Below are positions 34,781-42,616 of a DNA stretch of 64,000 nucleotides, piece after piece. The DNA is from Pandoraea fibrosis. Its GTDB lineage: Bacteria; Pseudomonadota; Gammaproteobacteria; Burkholderiales; Burkholderiaceae. Numbering within the stretch: position 1 is the stretch's first letter; each line of letters begins with the position of its first letter. Position numbers and translations under genes: made by a program. Location: assembly GCF_000807775.2 (NCBI RefSeq), contig NZ_CP047385.1:2108001-2172000 (forward strand), written 5' to 3'. The notes under the pieces are model-generated. The model had not been told where the DNA came from. It did not search any database and saw nothing but the letters and a program-made list of their open reading frames with translations.

Positions 34781-37498
34781 ATGACTACCCTCACGCAAAC
34801 CACCTGCTGCTACTGCGGCGTCGGTTGCGGCATGCTTGTGGAGAGCGATGGCGAGCGCATCGTCGGCGTGCGGGGCGATCCGGCGCACCCGGCGAACTAC
34901 GGGCGGTTGTGCAGCAAGGGCATGACGTTGCCGCTCAGCGCACAGTCGCTTGCCGGGCGCGTGTTGATGCCGGAACTGCGCAACACGCGCGATGCCGTGC
35001 GCGCGCCGGCGACATGGAACGACGCGCTGGAGGCAGTGGCCGCACGCTTTGCCGACGTCATTCGCCGTCACGGGCCGCACGCCGTTGCGTTCTATGTGTC
35101 GGGGCAATTGCTGACCGAGGACTATTACGTCTTCAACAAGCTGGCCAAGGGGCTGGTGCGCACCAATAACATCGATACGAACTCGCGCCTATGCATGTCG
35201 AGCGCCGTGAGCGGTTACAAGATGGCGTTCGGGGCCGACGGCCCGCCCACGTGCTACGACGATCTCGAAGCCGCGCGCACGGTGCTTTTTGCTGGCAGCA
35301 ACATGGCGTATGCGCACCCGGTGCTGTTCCGCCGGCTCGAAGTGGCAAAGGCAGCCGATCCGTCGATTCGCTGGATCGTCGTGGACCCGCGCCGCACCGA
35401 TACGGCCGCCATGGCCGATCTGCATCTGGCCATCGAGCCCGGCACCGATGTCGCGCTCTTTCACGGCATGCTGCATCACCTCATTTGGGAAGGGCGCATC
35501 GATCGCGCATACATCGAGGCGCATACGGAAGGGTTCGACGCGCTCAAGCAAGTGCTGCGCGCATACCCGCCGCAACTCGTAGCGGATATCTGCGGCATCG
35601 AAGAGTCGGCATTACGGCAAGCGGCGGACTGGTTCGGCGAAAGTCCGGCGGCACTGTCGCTCTACTGCATGGGGCTGAACCAGTCGAGCCACGGCACAGA
35701 GAAGAACCTCGCGCTCATTCATCTGCATCTGGCGACCGCACAGATCGGCCGCGCGGGCGCGGGACCGTTCTCGCTCACCGGGCAGCCCAACGCCATGGGC
35801 GGGCGTGAAGTGGGCGGACTGGCGACGATGCTCGCCGCACACCGCGAGATCGACAATGCAACCCACCGGGCGGAAGTCGAGCGGTTGTGGGGCGTATCCG
35901 GGCTATCGGATCAGCCGGGCCTGCCTGCCGTCGATATGTTCGATGCGGTGCGCGATGGAAGGATCAAGGCGATCTGGATCGCTTGCACGAACCCCGTGCA
36001 TTCGATGCCTGACAGCGAGCGCGTGCGAGAGGCGCTGGCGAAAGCGGAATTCGTCGTGGTGCAAGAGGCCTTTCACCAGACCGACACGGTGCCGTATGCC
36101 GACGTGCTACTGCCCGCGGCGAGCTGGGGCGAGAAAGCCGGCACGGTCACGAACTCGGAGCGGCGCATCTCGCGTGTGCGGGCGGCCGTGCCCGCACCGG
36201 GTGCCGCACGGGCAGACTGGTGGATCGCCAGCGAGGTCGCCCGCCGTCTTGCGCCGAAGCTCGATGCCTCGCCGGCGCCATTCGCGTTTGCTTCCATCGA
36301 GGCGATTTTCGACGAGCACCGCGCACTGACCGTCGGGCGTGACCTGGATATCGGCGGCCTTGACTACGCGGTGCTCGAATCGCGCGGCCCCCAGCAGTGG
36401 CCGTTCCCGGCTGGGGCGATGCACGGCCGGGCGCGCCGCTATGAGAACGGCGTATTCGCGACCGCCGATGGGCGCGCACGCTTTCATGCGTTCGAGTACC
36501 AACCCGTGGCCGAGCCGATCAATGCCCGTCATCCGCTGCGTCTGATTACCGGCCGCCTGCGCGACCAGTGGCACGGCATGAGCCGCACGGGGCGGGTGGG
36601 GGCGTTGTTCGAGCATGCGCCGGAACCGGCAATCACGATGCACCCGGCCGACGCTGCGCGCCGCAGCCTGCGCGCAGGCGAATTCGTGCGGCTGTCAAGC
36701 CGCCGTGGCGAGCGGGTGCTGATGCTGAGTGTGAGCGACGACGTGGCGTCGGGCACGGTTTTCGTTCCCATGCATTGGAGCGGGCAATTTCTCGGTGGCG
36801 GCGGCGTGAACGAGACGACGCTTGGCGCCGTCGACAAATACTCGAAGCAACCGGAACTGAAGCACGCTGCTGTGCGCGTCGATCCGCTCACGCTGCCATG
36901 GCGCGTGGCGGCGGTGCGGCGTGGCGATGCGCTGCAACTTCATGCGGCGGTGCAGCCGCTGCTTGCCGAGCGGCGTTTCGCGAGCGTGCGTCTGGAGGGC
37001 GACGACCGGATTGTGGTCACCGCCGCCGACGATCAACCCGACGCGGCATGGCTCGAACGTTTGCACGGCGCGCTGGCGCTGCCGCGCGATGAATCGCTGC
37101 TGGAGTATCGCGACGCGCGCCGGGCGATGACCAAGCGAGTGGCATGGCGGGAGATGTTGATCGACGGCGTGCTGGTCGCCGGCAGTGAGGCGGATGTCGC
37201 GGCCTCGGCGTCGCTGCTCGCTCGTGTGCGAGACACCACGCCGTGGACACGGGCACGTCACGCCGTTTTCGTGGCGGACAGTGGACCGGCGATCCCGCGA
37301 GATCACATCATCTGTCAGTGCAAATCGATCACGGCGTCGCGCATCCATACGGCCATTGGGGCGGGGGCCGACGTTCCCCGGCTCAAGGCGGCGCTCGGCT
37401 GCGGCACCGTCTGCGGCTCGTGTGTGCCGGAGTTGCAGCGCATGTGCTCGGCGTCGGGTAAGCCGGCAGCACAGTCGATGGCGACGAATGCGGCGTGA
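34781..37498 (+). CDS. nasA: Assimilatory nitrate reductase catalytic subunit
   Basis: Cytoplasmic molybdopterin (bis-MGD) nitrate reductase, 905 residues, reducing nitrate to nitrite for NirBD. The N-terminal [4Fe-4S] site is CCYCGVGC...RLCSKG (Cys in residues 9-16 and ~47). Molybdopterin domains follow, then the C-terminal dinucleotide-binding domain (RLITGRLRDQWHGMSRTGR). The last ~60 residues add a BFD-like [2Fe-2S] module (IICQCKSITASRIHT, CGTVCGSCVPELQ), as in NasA proteins that take electrons via NasC-like partners; no NasC is in the window. The start at 34781 places the cluster motif at the N-terminus. Confidence 0.95.
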   Translation: MTTLTQTTCCYCGVGCGMLVESDGERIVGVRGDPAHPANYGRLCSKGMTLPLSAQSLAGRVLMPELRNTRDAVRAPATWNDALEAVAARFADVIRRHGPHAVAFYVSGQLLTEDYYVFNKLAKGLVRTNNIDTNSRLCMSSAVSGYKMAFGADGPPTCYDDLEAARTVLFAGSNMAYAHPVLFRRLEVAKAADPSIRWIVVDPRRTDTAAMADLHLAIEPGTDVALFHGMLHHLIWEGRIDRAYIEAHTEGFDALKQVLRAYPPQLVADICGIEESALRQAADWFGESPAALSLYCMGLNQSSHGTEKNLALIHLHLATAQIGRAGAGPFSLTGQPNAMGGREVGGLATMLAAHREIDNATHRAEVERLWGVSGLSDQPGLPAVDMFDAVRDGRIKAIWIACTNPVHSMPDSERVREALAKAEFVVVQEAFHQTDTVPYADVLLPAASWGEKAGTVTNSERRISRVRAAVPAPGAARADWWIASEVARRLAPKLDASPAPFAFASIEAIFDEHRALTVGRDLDIGGLDYAVLESRGPQQWPFPAGAMHGRARRYENGVFATADGRARFHAFEYQPVAEPINARHPLRLITGRLRDQWHGMSRTGRVGALFEHAPEPAITMHPADAARRSLRAGEFVRLSSRRGERVLMLSVSDDVASGTVFVPMHWSGQFLGGGGVNETTLGAVDKYSKQPELKHAAVRVDPLTLPWRVAAVRRGDALQLHAAVQPLLAERRFASVRLEGDDRIVVTAADDQPDAAWLERLHGALALPRDESLLEYRDARRAMTKRVAWREMLIDGVLVAGSEADVAASASLLARVRDTTPWTRARHAVFVADSGPAIPRDHIICQCKSITASRIHTAIGAGADVPRLKAALGCGTVCGSCVPELQRMCSASGKPAAQSMATNAA

Positions 37499-37597
37499 GT
37501 GTGAAATTCCGGCGTTCGATACCGAACGTCACGACAAGCATCGACATGGGCGACATGGGCGACATGCAGGACATCGAGGATTTGAAGGAGAACGATC

Positions 37598-38383
37598 ATG
37601 AAGAACGGCAAAGTCACCCTGCTCAGCGCAGGCCCCGGCGCGCTCGATCTGCTCACACTGCGAGCGGCGCGCGTGCTCGGCGAGGCCGACGTGCTGCTCG
37701 TCGACGATCTGGCCAATCCGGAGATCGCCACGCTCGCGCCGCAGGCCCGCGTGATTGCCGTGGGCAAGCGCGGCGGTTGCCGGTCGACGCCGCAAGCGTT
37801 CATCGAGCGGCTGATGTGCCGGTTCGCACGTGCCGGCGCTCATGTGGTGCGCGTAAAGGGAGGCGATGCGTTGATGTTCGGACGTGCGGGCGAGGAAATC
37901 TCGGCGCTGCGTCGCGCGGGTGTGCCGGTGGAGATCGTCAACGGCGTGTCGGCGGCCTTCGCGGCAGCGGCCGGCCTCGGCATGTCGCTCACGCATCGCG
38001 ACCATTGCGCGGGCGTGACCTTCGTGACCGCGCACCGGCAAGACGGCAGCGCGCCCAACTGGGCGGCGTTGGCCGCGACGGGCACCACGCTGGCGATCTA
38101 CATGGGGGTGAATCGGGTCGAAGCGCTGGCCGGCACGTTGCTGGCGCATCTCGACGCGAACACGCCGGCAGCGGCGGTGCAATGGGCCGGCACGCCGCAA
38201 GAGCGGCGTCTGGTGACATCGCTGGGGCGTCTGGCAGCCGACGTGCGCGCCGGGGGCTTCGCCAGTCCGGCCATTCTGCTCGTGGGCGGCGCGCTCAGTG
38301 AGGCGGCGCCGGTGGCGCTCGATATCGCCAATGGGGGCACGTCTGCCCACGTGGCGCCAGACGTCATCGCGCGAGCGGCCTGA
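37598..38383 (+). CDS. cobA: Uroporphyrinogen-III C-methyltransferase (sirohaem synthesis)
   Basis: SAM-dependent methyltransferase of 261 residues making precorrin-2, the precursor of the sirohaem needed by NirB. Family motifs: LLSAGPGALDLLTLRA at the N-terminus, VRVKGGDALMFGRAGEE (about 85), VEIVNGVSAAFAAAAGLG, and a Y-M-G-V segment (AIYMGVNR). A GAAGGAGAA ribosome site precedes the ATG. The 99-base gap after nasA contains three tandem 9-base units starting CGACATG (37542-37568). Placement in the nas operon explains its role. Confidence 0.94.
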   Translation: MKNGKVTLLSAGPGALDLLTLRAARVLGEADVLLVDDLANPEIATLAPQARVIAVGKRGGCRSTPQAFIERLMCRFARAGAHVVRVKGGDALMFGRAGEEISALRRAGVPVEIVNGVSAAFAAAAGLGMSLTHRDHCAGVTFVTAHRQDGSAPNWAALAATGTTLAIYMGVNRVEALAGTLLAHLDANTPAAAVQWAGTPQERRLVTSLGRLAADVRAGGFASPAILLVGGALSEAAPVALDIANGGTSAHVAPDVIARAA

Positions 38384-38398
38384 CGCGTTATCACCTTT

Positions 38399-39091
38399 AT
38401 GGCCATGACCCCGCGCGACCCCCATCCACCATCAGATCCTGCGGCATCCACGCCCCCTGTGTCCTCCTCGACGCCTGCCGTCGAAGCGGCAAGGACGGGG
38501 GCAGGGGCGCATGGCATGCTGCGCGTGCTGCTCGTTACCGATACCGACAAGCCGATTGGCGAGTTGCGGGCGGCGCTCGCCCGTCTGGGCTGCGAAATGC
38601 TGGCGGAGGTCGCCAAGCCACAGGCATTGCCGCGCGTGGTGGAGAGCGAGCGTCCCGACGTGGTCATCATCGACACCGAATCGCCGTCGCGCGACACGCT
38701 CGAGCAACTTGCCGTGATGAATGCGGCCGCACCGCGCCCGGTACTGATGTTTTCGGCTGACGGCAATCAATCACGGATTCGCGAGGCCGTGGATGCGGGT
38801 GTCACGGCGTATTCCGTCGAGGGACTCGCTGCCGAGCGGCTCGCACCGATTCTCGAAGTCGCGCTCGCGCGCTTCGCTCATGAGGAAAAGCTACGGGCGC
38901 GACTGGTCAAGGCCGAGAACGAACTGGCCGACCGCAAGCTGATCGACCGCGCCAAGCGGTTGCTCATGGATCGACGCAGGATTTCCGAGCAGGAGGCCTA
39001 CGCCATCCTGCGCAAACGGGCGATGGATCAGGGCGAGAAGCTCGTCGAAGTGGCGCGACAACTCGTCTCGATTGCCGAATTACTGGGGTAG
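38399..39091 (+). CDS. nasT: ANTAR-domain antiterminator NasT
   Basis: Response-regulator-like RNA-binding protein, 230 residues. Receiver-like domain (about 40-155, LRVLLVTDTDKPIGELRAAL, DVVIIDTESPS) followed by the ANTAR three-helix domain (about 178-230, LIDRAKRLLMDRRRISEQEA). It is expected to bind the hexaloop hairpins in the leader at 31748-31834 and prevent termination when released by NasS. The first ~39 residues are Pro/Thr/Ser-rich and not typical; the ATG at 38516 (MLRVLLV) is an alternative start. Neither has a strong ribosome site. Confidence 0.92.
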   Translation: MAMTPRDPHPPSDPAASTPPVSSSTPAVEAARTGAGAHGMLRVLLVTDTDKPIGELRAALARLGCEMLAEVAKPQALPRVVESERPDVVIIDTESPSRDTLEQLAVMNAAAPRPVLMFSADGNQSRIREAVDAGVTAYSVEGLAAERLAPILEVALARFAHEEKLRARLVKAENELADRKLIDRAKRLLMDRRRISEQEAYAILRKRAMDQGEKLVEVARQLVSIAELLG

Positions 39092-39100
39092 ACACTGCTC

Positions 39101-40300
39101 ATGTCGACGTCATCATGGTTGGTTTCCGATGGGCCATCGCCGGACCGGCAAGATCGAATTTCGGACGATGTGCCGGAGAAGCGTCATTTGCGCGTGGGGT
39201 TCGTCGCGCTGTCGGATGCTGCGCCGCTGGTGGTGGCGAAGCGTCTGGAGCTGGGGCATGAGCATGGGCTCACGCTGGAACTGAGCCGGGAAGCGTCGTG
39301 GGCAGCGATCCGCGACAAGTTGCTCACCGGTGAGCTGGACGCGGCGCATTCGCTTTACGGGCTGGTCTACGGCGTGCAACTGGGCATCGGTGGACCGCGC
39401 GAGGACATGGCCGTCCTGATGGTGCTCAATCGCAACGGACAGGCCGTGACGGTCACGCCATCGCTCGCCGACGCGCTGGCCGAGACGAGTGATTTGCGAG
39501 AGGCATTGGCGTCGCTCGGTCGCAAGCCGGTGTTTGCGCAGACGTTCCCGACGGGTACGCACGCGATGTTCATGAATTACTGGTTCGCCGCGCAGGGCAT
39601 CGACCCGTTGCGCGACATTGCGAGCATCGTGATTCCGCCCGCGCACATGGTGGCGGCGATGGAAGAGGGCGGGCTGGACGGCTTCTGTTGCGGCGAGCCG
39701 TGGCATGCCGTGGCGCAGGCGCGCGGGTTGGGGCGCACGGTCGCGGTGTCGAGCGATATCTGGCCAAATCACCCGGAAAAAGTGCTCGCCTGCCGACGGG
39801 ACTTCGTCACCCGTTATCCGAAGACGGCCCGCGCGCTGGTGCGCACGCTGCTGAGCGCGTGTCGGTGGCTGGACATGCCGGGGCACCGGGCGGAAGCGGC
39901 GGGCTGGCTGGCCGAACCGGCATGGGTGGGTGCGCCGCGTGATCTGATCGCGGCGCGCTTGCTCGGGGATTTCGGACGCCTGTCCGGACGGCATGCATTG
40001 CTGTCGGTGAGCTTCTTTGATGGCGGTGTGGTGAACTACCCGCATCCGTCGGACGGAATATGGTTCGTCTCGCAGTACCGGCGTTGGGGGATGGTGGGGG
40101 ACGATGCGGTCATTCACGCTGCGCAAACGGCGGCGGACGTGAATCAAACCGATCTGTTCGCAGCGGCGGCGCGCGCGGAGGCGGTGCCGGTGGTGTCGGA
40201 GGCGGTCGGTGAAGTGCTGTGCGATGGTCGCCGGTGGGATGCGGCGAGTGCCGCCGATCTGACGGCTTACCTCGACGGATTCGCCATTCGGGCGCGCTGA
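39101..40300 (+). CDS. nasS: Nitrate/nitrite sensor NasS
   Basis: NrtA/CmpA-like ligand-binding protein of 399 residues without a signal peptide, hence a cytoplasmic sensor rather than a transport protein. Segments: LRVGFVALSDAAPLVVAKRL, AAHSLYGLVYGVQLGIGGP, FPTGTHAMFMNYWFAAQGI, GFCCGEPWHAVA. In characterised systems NasS holds NasT inactive until nitrate or nitrite binds. It lies 9 bases after nasT. Unusually for the family, the control genes are at the 3' end of the operon they regulate, giving feedback. Confidence 0.93.
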   Translation: MSTSSWLVSDGPSPDRQDRISDDVPEKRHLRVGFVALSDAAPLVVAKRLELGHEHGLTLELSREASWAAIRDKLLTGELDAAHSLYGLVYGVQLGIGGPREDMAVLMVLNRNGQAVTVTPSLADALAETSDLREALASLGRKPVFAQTFPTGTHAMFMNYWFAAQGIDPLRDIASIVIPPAHMVAAMEEGGLDGFCCGEPWHAVAQARGLGRTVAVSSDIWPNHPEKVLACRRDFVTRYPKTARALVRTLLSACRWLDMPGHRAEAAGWLAEPAWVGAPRDLIAARLLGDFGRLSGRHALLSVSFFDGGVVNYPHPSDGIWFVSQYRRWGMVGDDAVIHAAQTAADVNQTDLFAAAARAEAVPVVSEAVGEVLCDGRRWDAASAADLTAYLDGFAIRAR

Positions 40301-40309
40301 GCGGACGTC

Positions 40310-40570
40310 TTACCGTGCGAAGACGTCGCAATCGATATCGCCACGCGCGAGGCAGGCGCGCACGGCGCGCTCGCGGTGACGGTGATGCATGTTCAGGTGA
40401 TAGACGAGCGCGAGCAGGACGACTTGTCGCGACACGTTGGCGAACACGGGTTCGAGCCCGGCTGCGCGGGCCAGTTCACGGCGCAGGACAGGGTGGAGAC
40501 AGGCGAGGGCGAGGATCGCGAAAGATCCGGGCACTGCGAGAAACGCCGCTAAAGCAATCTTCTTTTTCAT
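40310..40570 (-). CDS. Small exported hypothetical protein
   Basis: An 86-residue protein starting MKKKIALAAFLAVPGSFAIL, an obvious signal peptide or membrane anchor (about 5-25). The rest has LNMHHRHRERAVRACLARGD and two Cys near the C-terminus. I do not recognise a family. The longer reading frame up to 40696 crosses a terminator hairpin and is rejected. It converges on nasS with a 9-base gap. Upstream lacks a good ribosome site, so confidence is moderate. Confidence 0.6.
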   Translation of the reverse strand: MKKKIALAAFLAVPGSFAILALACLHPVLRRELARAAGLEPVFANVSRQVVLLALVYHLNMHHRHRERAVRACLARGDIDCDVFAR

Positions 40571-40635
40571 GGCCGTCGTGTGTGGTGAGGGCGTTGTGAG
40601 GACGCACCTGCTGGAGACGGTTGGGTTCTTAACGG

Positions 40636-40665
40636 AAACCGGCGCACCGATGTGCGCCGGTTTTT
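40636..40665 (+). terminator. Strong hairpin terminator downstream of the nas operon
   Basis: AAACCGGCGCAC (40636-40647), loop CGAT, GTGCGCCGGTTT (40652-40663), then TT. The perfect 12-bp stem and T run point to plus-strand termination. It is about 335 bases after nasS, so it may end residual nas transcripts. Confidence 0.8.
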
Positions 40666-40815
40666 CCATTTTGGCGGGCGTCTCCTCCCGTCTCACTGCA
40701 TCACAGCATGTGTGACAGTGTAGGGAGCCGACTCATTTCGATAAACGCGCGAAAATGAAAGCCTCTCTTGCGTAAAGCGAGGGGAATCACCGAATCACGT
40801 GAAGGAGGGAATCGA

Positions 40816-40884
40816 ATGCCGACGGTGCTTGAGGGACGCTGCTTATGCGGCGCCAGCCGCTTCGAGATTCGCGAGCCGATATAG
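40816..40884 (+). pseudogene. Truncated GFA-family protein (N-terminal remnant)
   Basis: A perfect ribosome site GAAGGAGGG (40801-40809) leads to ATG 40816 and a 22-codon frame, MPTVLEGRCLCGASRFEIRE then PI and TAG. L-x-G-x-C-x-CG-x-x-x-F is the N-terminal pattern of glutathione-dependent formaldehyde-activating (GFA/CENP-V-like) proteins, where the two Cys bind zinc. The gene stops at once and the next bases are the 3' end of the convergent phnA gene, so the rest has been lost, probably by deletion. Confidence 0.6.
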
Positions 40885-40886
40885 CC

Positions 40887-41228
40887 TTACACCTTCTTCA
40901 CGAACTCCGTTTTCAGGCTCATTGCACCGAAGCCGTCGATTTTGCAGTCGATGTCGTGGTCGCCGTCGACCAGGCGGATGTTCTTCACTTTGGTGCCGAT
41001 CTTGATCGTGCCCCCACCGCCTTTGAGCTTCAGATCTTTGATGACCGTCACGGTATCGCCGTTTTGCAGAATCGCACCGGTGGCGTCACGATAGACGCGC
41101 TCGGTTGGCTCTGCCGCAACTTCGGCCTGCGCCGACCATTCGTTGCCGCATTCCGGGCAGATGCACATCCCGCCGTCTTCATACGTGAATTCGGAGTTGC
41201 ATTTCGGGCACGGGGGCAGAGCGCTCAT
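40887..41228 (-). CDS. PhnA/YjdM-family zinc-ribbon protein
   Basis: A 113-residue protein (start [10 protein letters not shown] at 41228). The N-terminal zinc ribbon has C-x2-C pairs CPKC and CPEC; the C-terminal domain has [17 protein letters not shown] and [20 protein letters not shown]. The family is named for the phn region of E. coli but its role in phosphonate use is not established. The upstream methionine at 41249 is possible but unconserved. It is monocistronic; its 3' end abuts the GFA remnant. Confidence 0.93.
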   Translation of the reverse strand: MSALPPCPKCNSEFTYEDGGMCICPECGNEWSAQAEVAAEPTERVYRDATGAILQNGDTVTVIKDLKLKGGGGTIKIGTKVKNIRLVDGDHDIDCKIDGFGAMSLKTEFVKKV

Positions 41229-41439
41229 TTGATATTTCCCTGAAGTCATGCGAAGGCAATAAGAGCGCGAGAGTATAACGGTGTCGGCTAGGGTGTCCCT
41301 TGCGTTGGCCCAATCATCGGTTACAGACCGCGCACGGGCGTTGAAATCCCTAATGGCTCCGGCGCGTCACACCGGCGATACTGGTTTGGTCGATAATGGG
41401 CGCCACGCCCGCCATCCCTTTTACTGCGCTGTCCCCGTC

Positions 41440-41847
41440 ATGGCCGCCGAGATTCAGATTCCCATTCGTACGGAGTGCCCGCCCGGTGCCTGCACCTGCG
41501 AGCGGGAAACGCTCTTGCAGGATGCCCAAGGCGACCGGCGCATTCTGATGCTGACGCAAGCCGAGGAAAAGCGGCTGATCGCGCGAATCGAGGCGATTTC
41601 CAGCTACAACGATCTGAACCGCATGATCGGCCTGATGCACGCCCAACTCGGCATTCGGTTGCGTATTACGCCAAGCCCGAACGAAGTCAGAACCCTGCGC
41701 GGCATCGTCATTCAATTGGACGCGCAACCCGGCTTGTGCCGAAAGACCCGCTCCAATATTCCCGCCGCCATTCGACGCTGTCTCGATGCCCGCCCCGAAA
41801 TCGCCTTTGCCATTCTCGATTCGCACGATTTGCTTGGCGGGATTTGA
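41440..41847 (+). CDS. Conserved hypothetical protein with CX4CXC motif
   Basis: 135 residues from ATG 41440 (MAAEIQIPIRTECPPGACTC). The cysteine cluster C-P-P-G-A-C-T-C near residues 13-20 could bind metal. The remainder is helical and charged (LTQAEEKRLIARIEAISSYN, LRGIVIQLDAQPGLC). I recall similar ORFs in Burkholderiales but no assigned function. The opposite-strand frame over this region looks less protein-like. The 189 bases after it up to the thioesterase gene hold no convincing gene. Confidence 0.7.
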   Translation: MAAEIQIPIRTECPPGACTCERETLLQDAQGDRRILMLTQAEEKRLIARIEAISSYNDLNRMIGLMHAQLGIRLRITPSPNEVRTLRGIVIQLDAQPGLCRKTRSNIPAAIRRCLDARPEIAFAILDSHDLLGGI

Positions 41848-42036
41848 TGGCGTGTATTGACTGCCGTCGTGCCGATTTCCGAGGCGTCGAATCGTCTTCG
41901 GCGACAGCGACATGAGCGATGACGCCGAGTCCTCCACGAAGGCGTTTGCGCCCGCCGAGATGAATCGGGCAGGCAGCGTGTCTTCGCCGGTCGCATAGCC
42001 CGGGCGCGTGTTGATCGACGGGCTTTTCATTTTCTG

Positions 42037-42537
42037 TCATCGCCCCCTGGCGTGCTCGCCGCGCAGCGTCATGACGGCGCTGTCCACGCGCGCGACGACC
42101 TTGCCGTCCTCGCGTTGGATGTCGCACTGATAGTGCGAGACGGTGCGTCCGCGATGCGTCGCCCATGCGCGCGCCAGCAGGCGTGCGTCCCACACCGGGC
42201 GCAGGAACGTCGCTTTCAGATCGATGCTCGTGAACGTCTCGCCCTCGCCCATGAGCGTCGAGTGCGCAGTGCCGATGGCCGCGTCCGCCAGTTCGCACAG
42301 CAGGCCGCCGTGAACGGTGCCTTGCTGGTTGCCGTGGATCTCAGGATGGGTATTGAGTTCGATGACGGCGAGCGCTTCGCCGACCTCCACGATCCGAAAG
42401 CCGAGGAATTGCGAGATCGCCGTCGGGTAGCGCATGTGGATGGATTCGTCGCCGTTGAGCGTGCCGTCGAGCAGTCGTTGCAAGTAGGTCAGCACCGGGT
42501 ATTGCGCGTCTTGGGGGATGTCGGTCGTCTGGGGCAT
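42037..42537 (-). CDS. PaaI-family hotdog thioesterase
   Basis: Acyl-CoA thioesterase of the PaaI/YigI group, 166 residues from 42537, chosen because AAGAGA lies just upstream (the ORF could extend to 42591). Hotdog signature: GTVHGGLLCELADAAIGTA, followed by FTSIDLKATFLRPV and an ARVDSAVMTLRG strand. It hydrolyses acyl- or aryl-CoA; the substrate is unknown. It is divergent from the MocR regulator, which may or may not control it. Confidence 0.88.
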   Translation of the reverse strand: MPQTTDIPQDAQYPVLTYLQRLLDGTLNGDESIHMRYPTAISQFLGFRIVEVGEALAVIELNTHPEIHGNQQGTVHGGLLCELADAAIGTAHSTLMGEGETFTSIDLKATFLRPVWDARLLARAWATHRGRTVSHYQCDIQREDGKVVARVDSAVMTLRGEHARGR

Positions 42538-42586
42538 GGCGGTCTCTTTTGACGTTTGCGATCTGAAGTGTCGCCGCCTAGAATCA

Positions 42587-42604
42587 GACAATCAAGAAAT
42601 TGTC
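42587..42604. promoter_or_regulatory. Inverted repeat upstream of the MocR gene
   Basis: GACAAT-N6-ATTGTC, a perfect 6-bp inverted repeat with centre spacing typical of GntR-type dimers, 12 bases before the MocR start and 49 bases from the thioesterase start. Likely an autoregulatory operator. Confidence 0.5.
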
Positions 42605-42616
42605 CTACGTACAGTC

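Noticed and set aside
37495..38301. 268-codon frame overlapping the sirohaem methyltransferase
   Set aside because: It is out of frame with the clear CobA-type sequence and Arg-rich; only the tandem CGACATG units at its start are of note.
41350..42030. Minus-strand frame opposite the Cys-motif protein
   Set aside because: The plus-strand frame is more protein-like; the first ~50 minus codons outside the overlap look plausible but match nothing I recognise.
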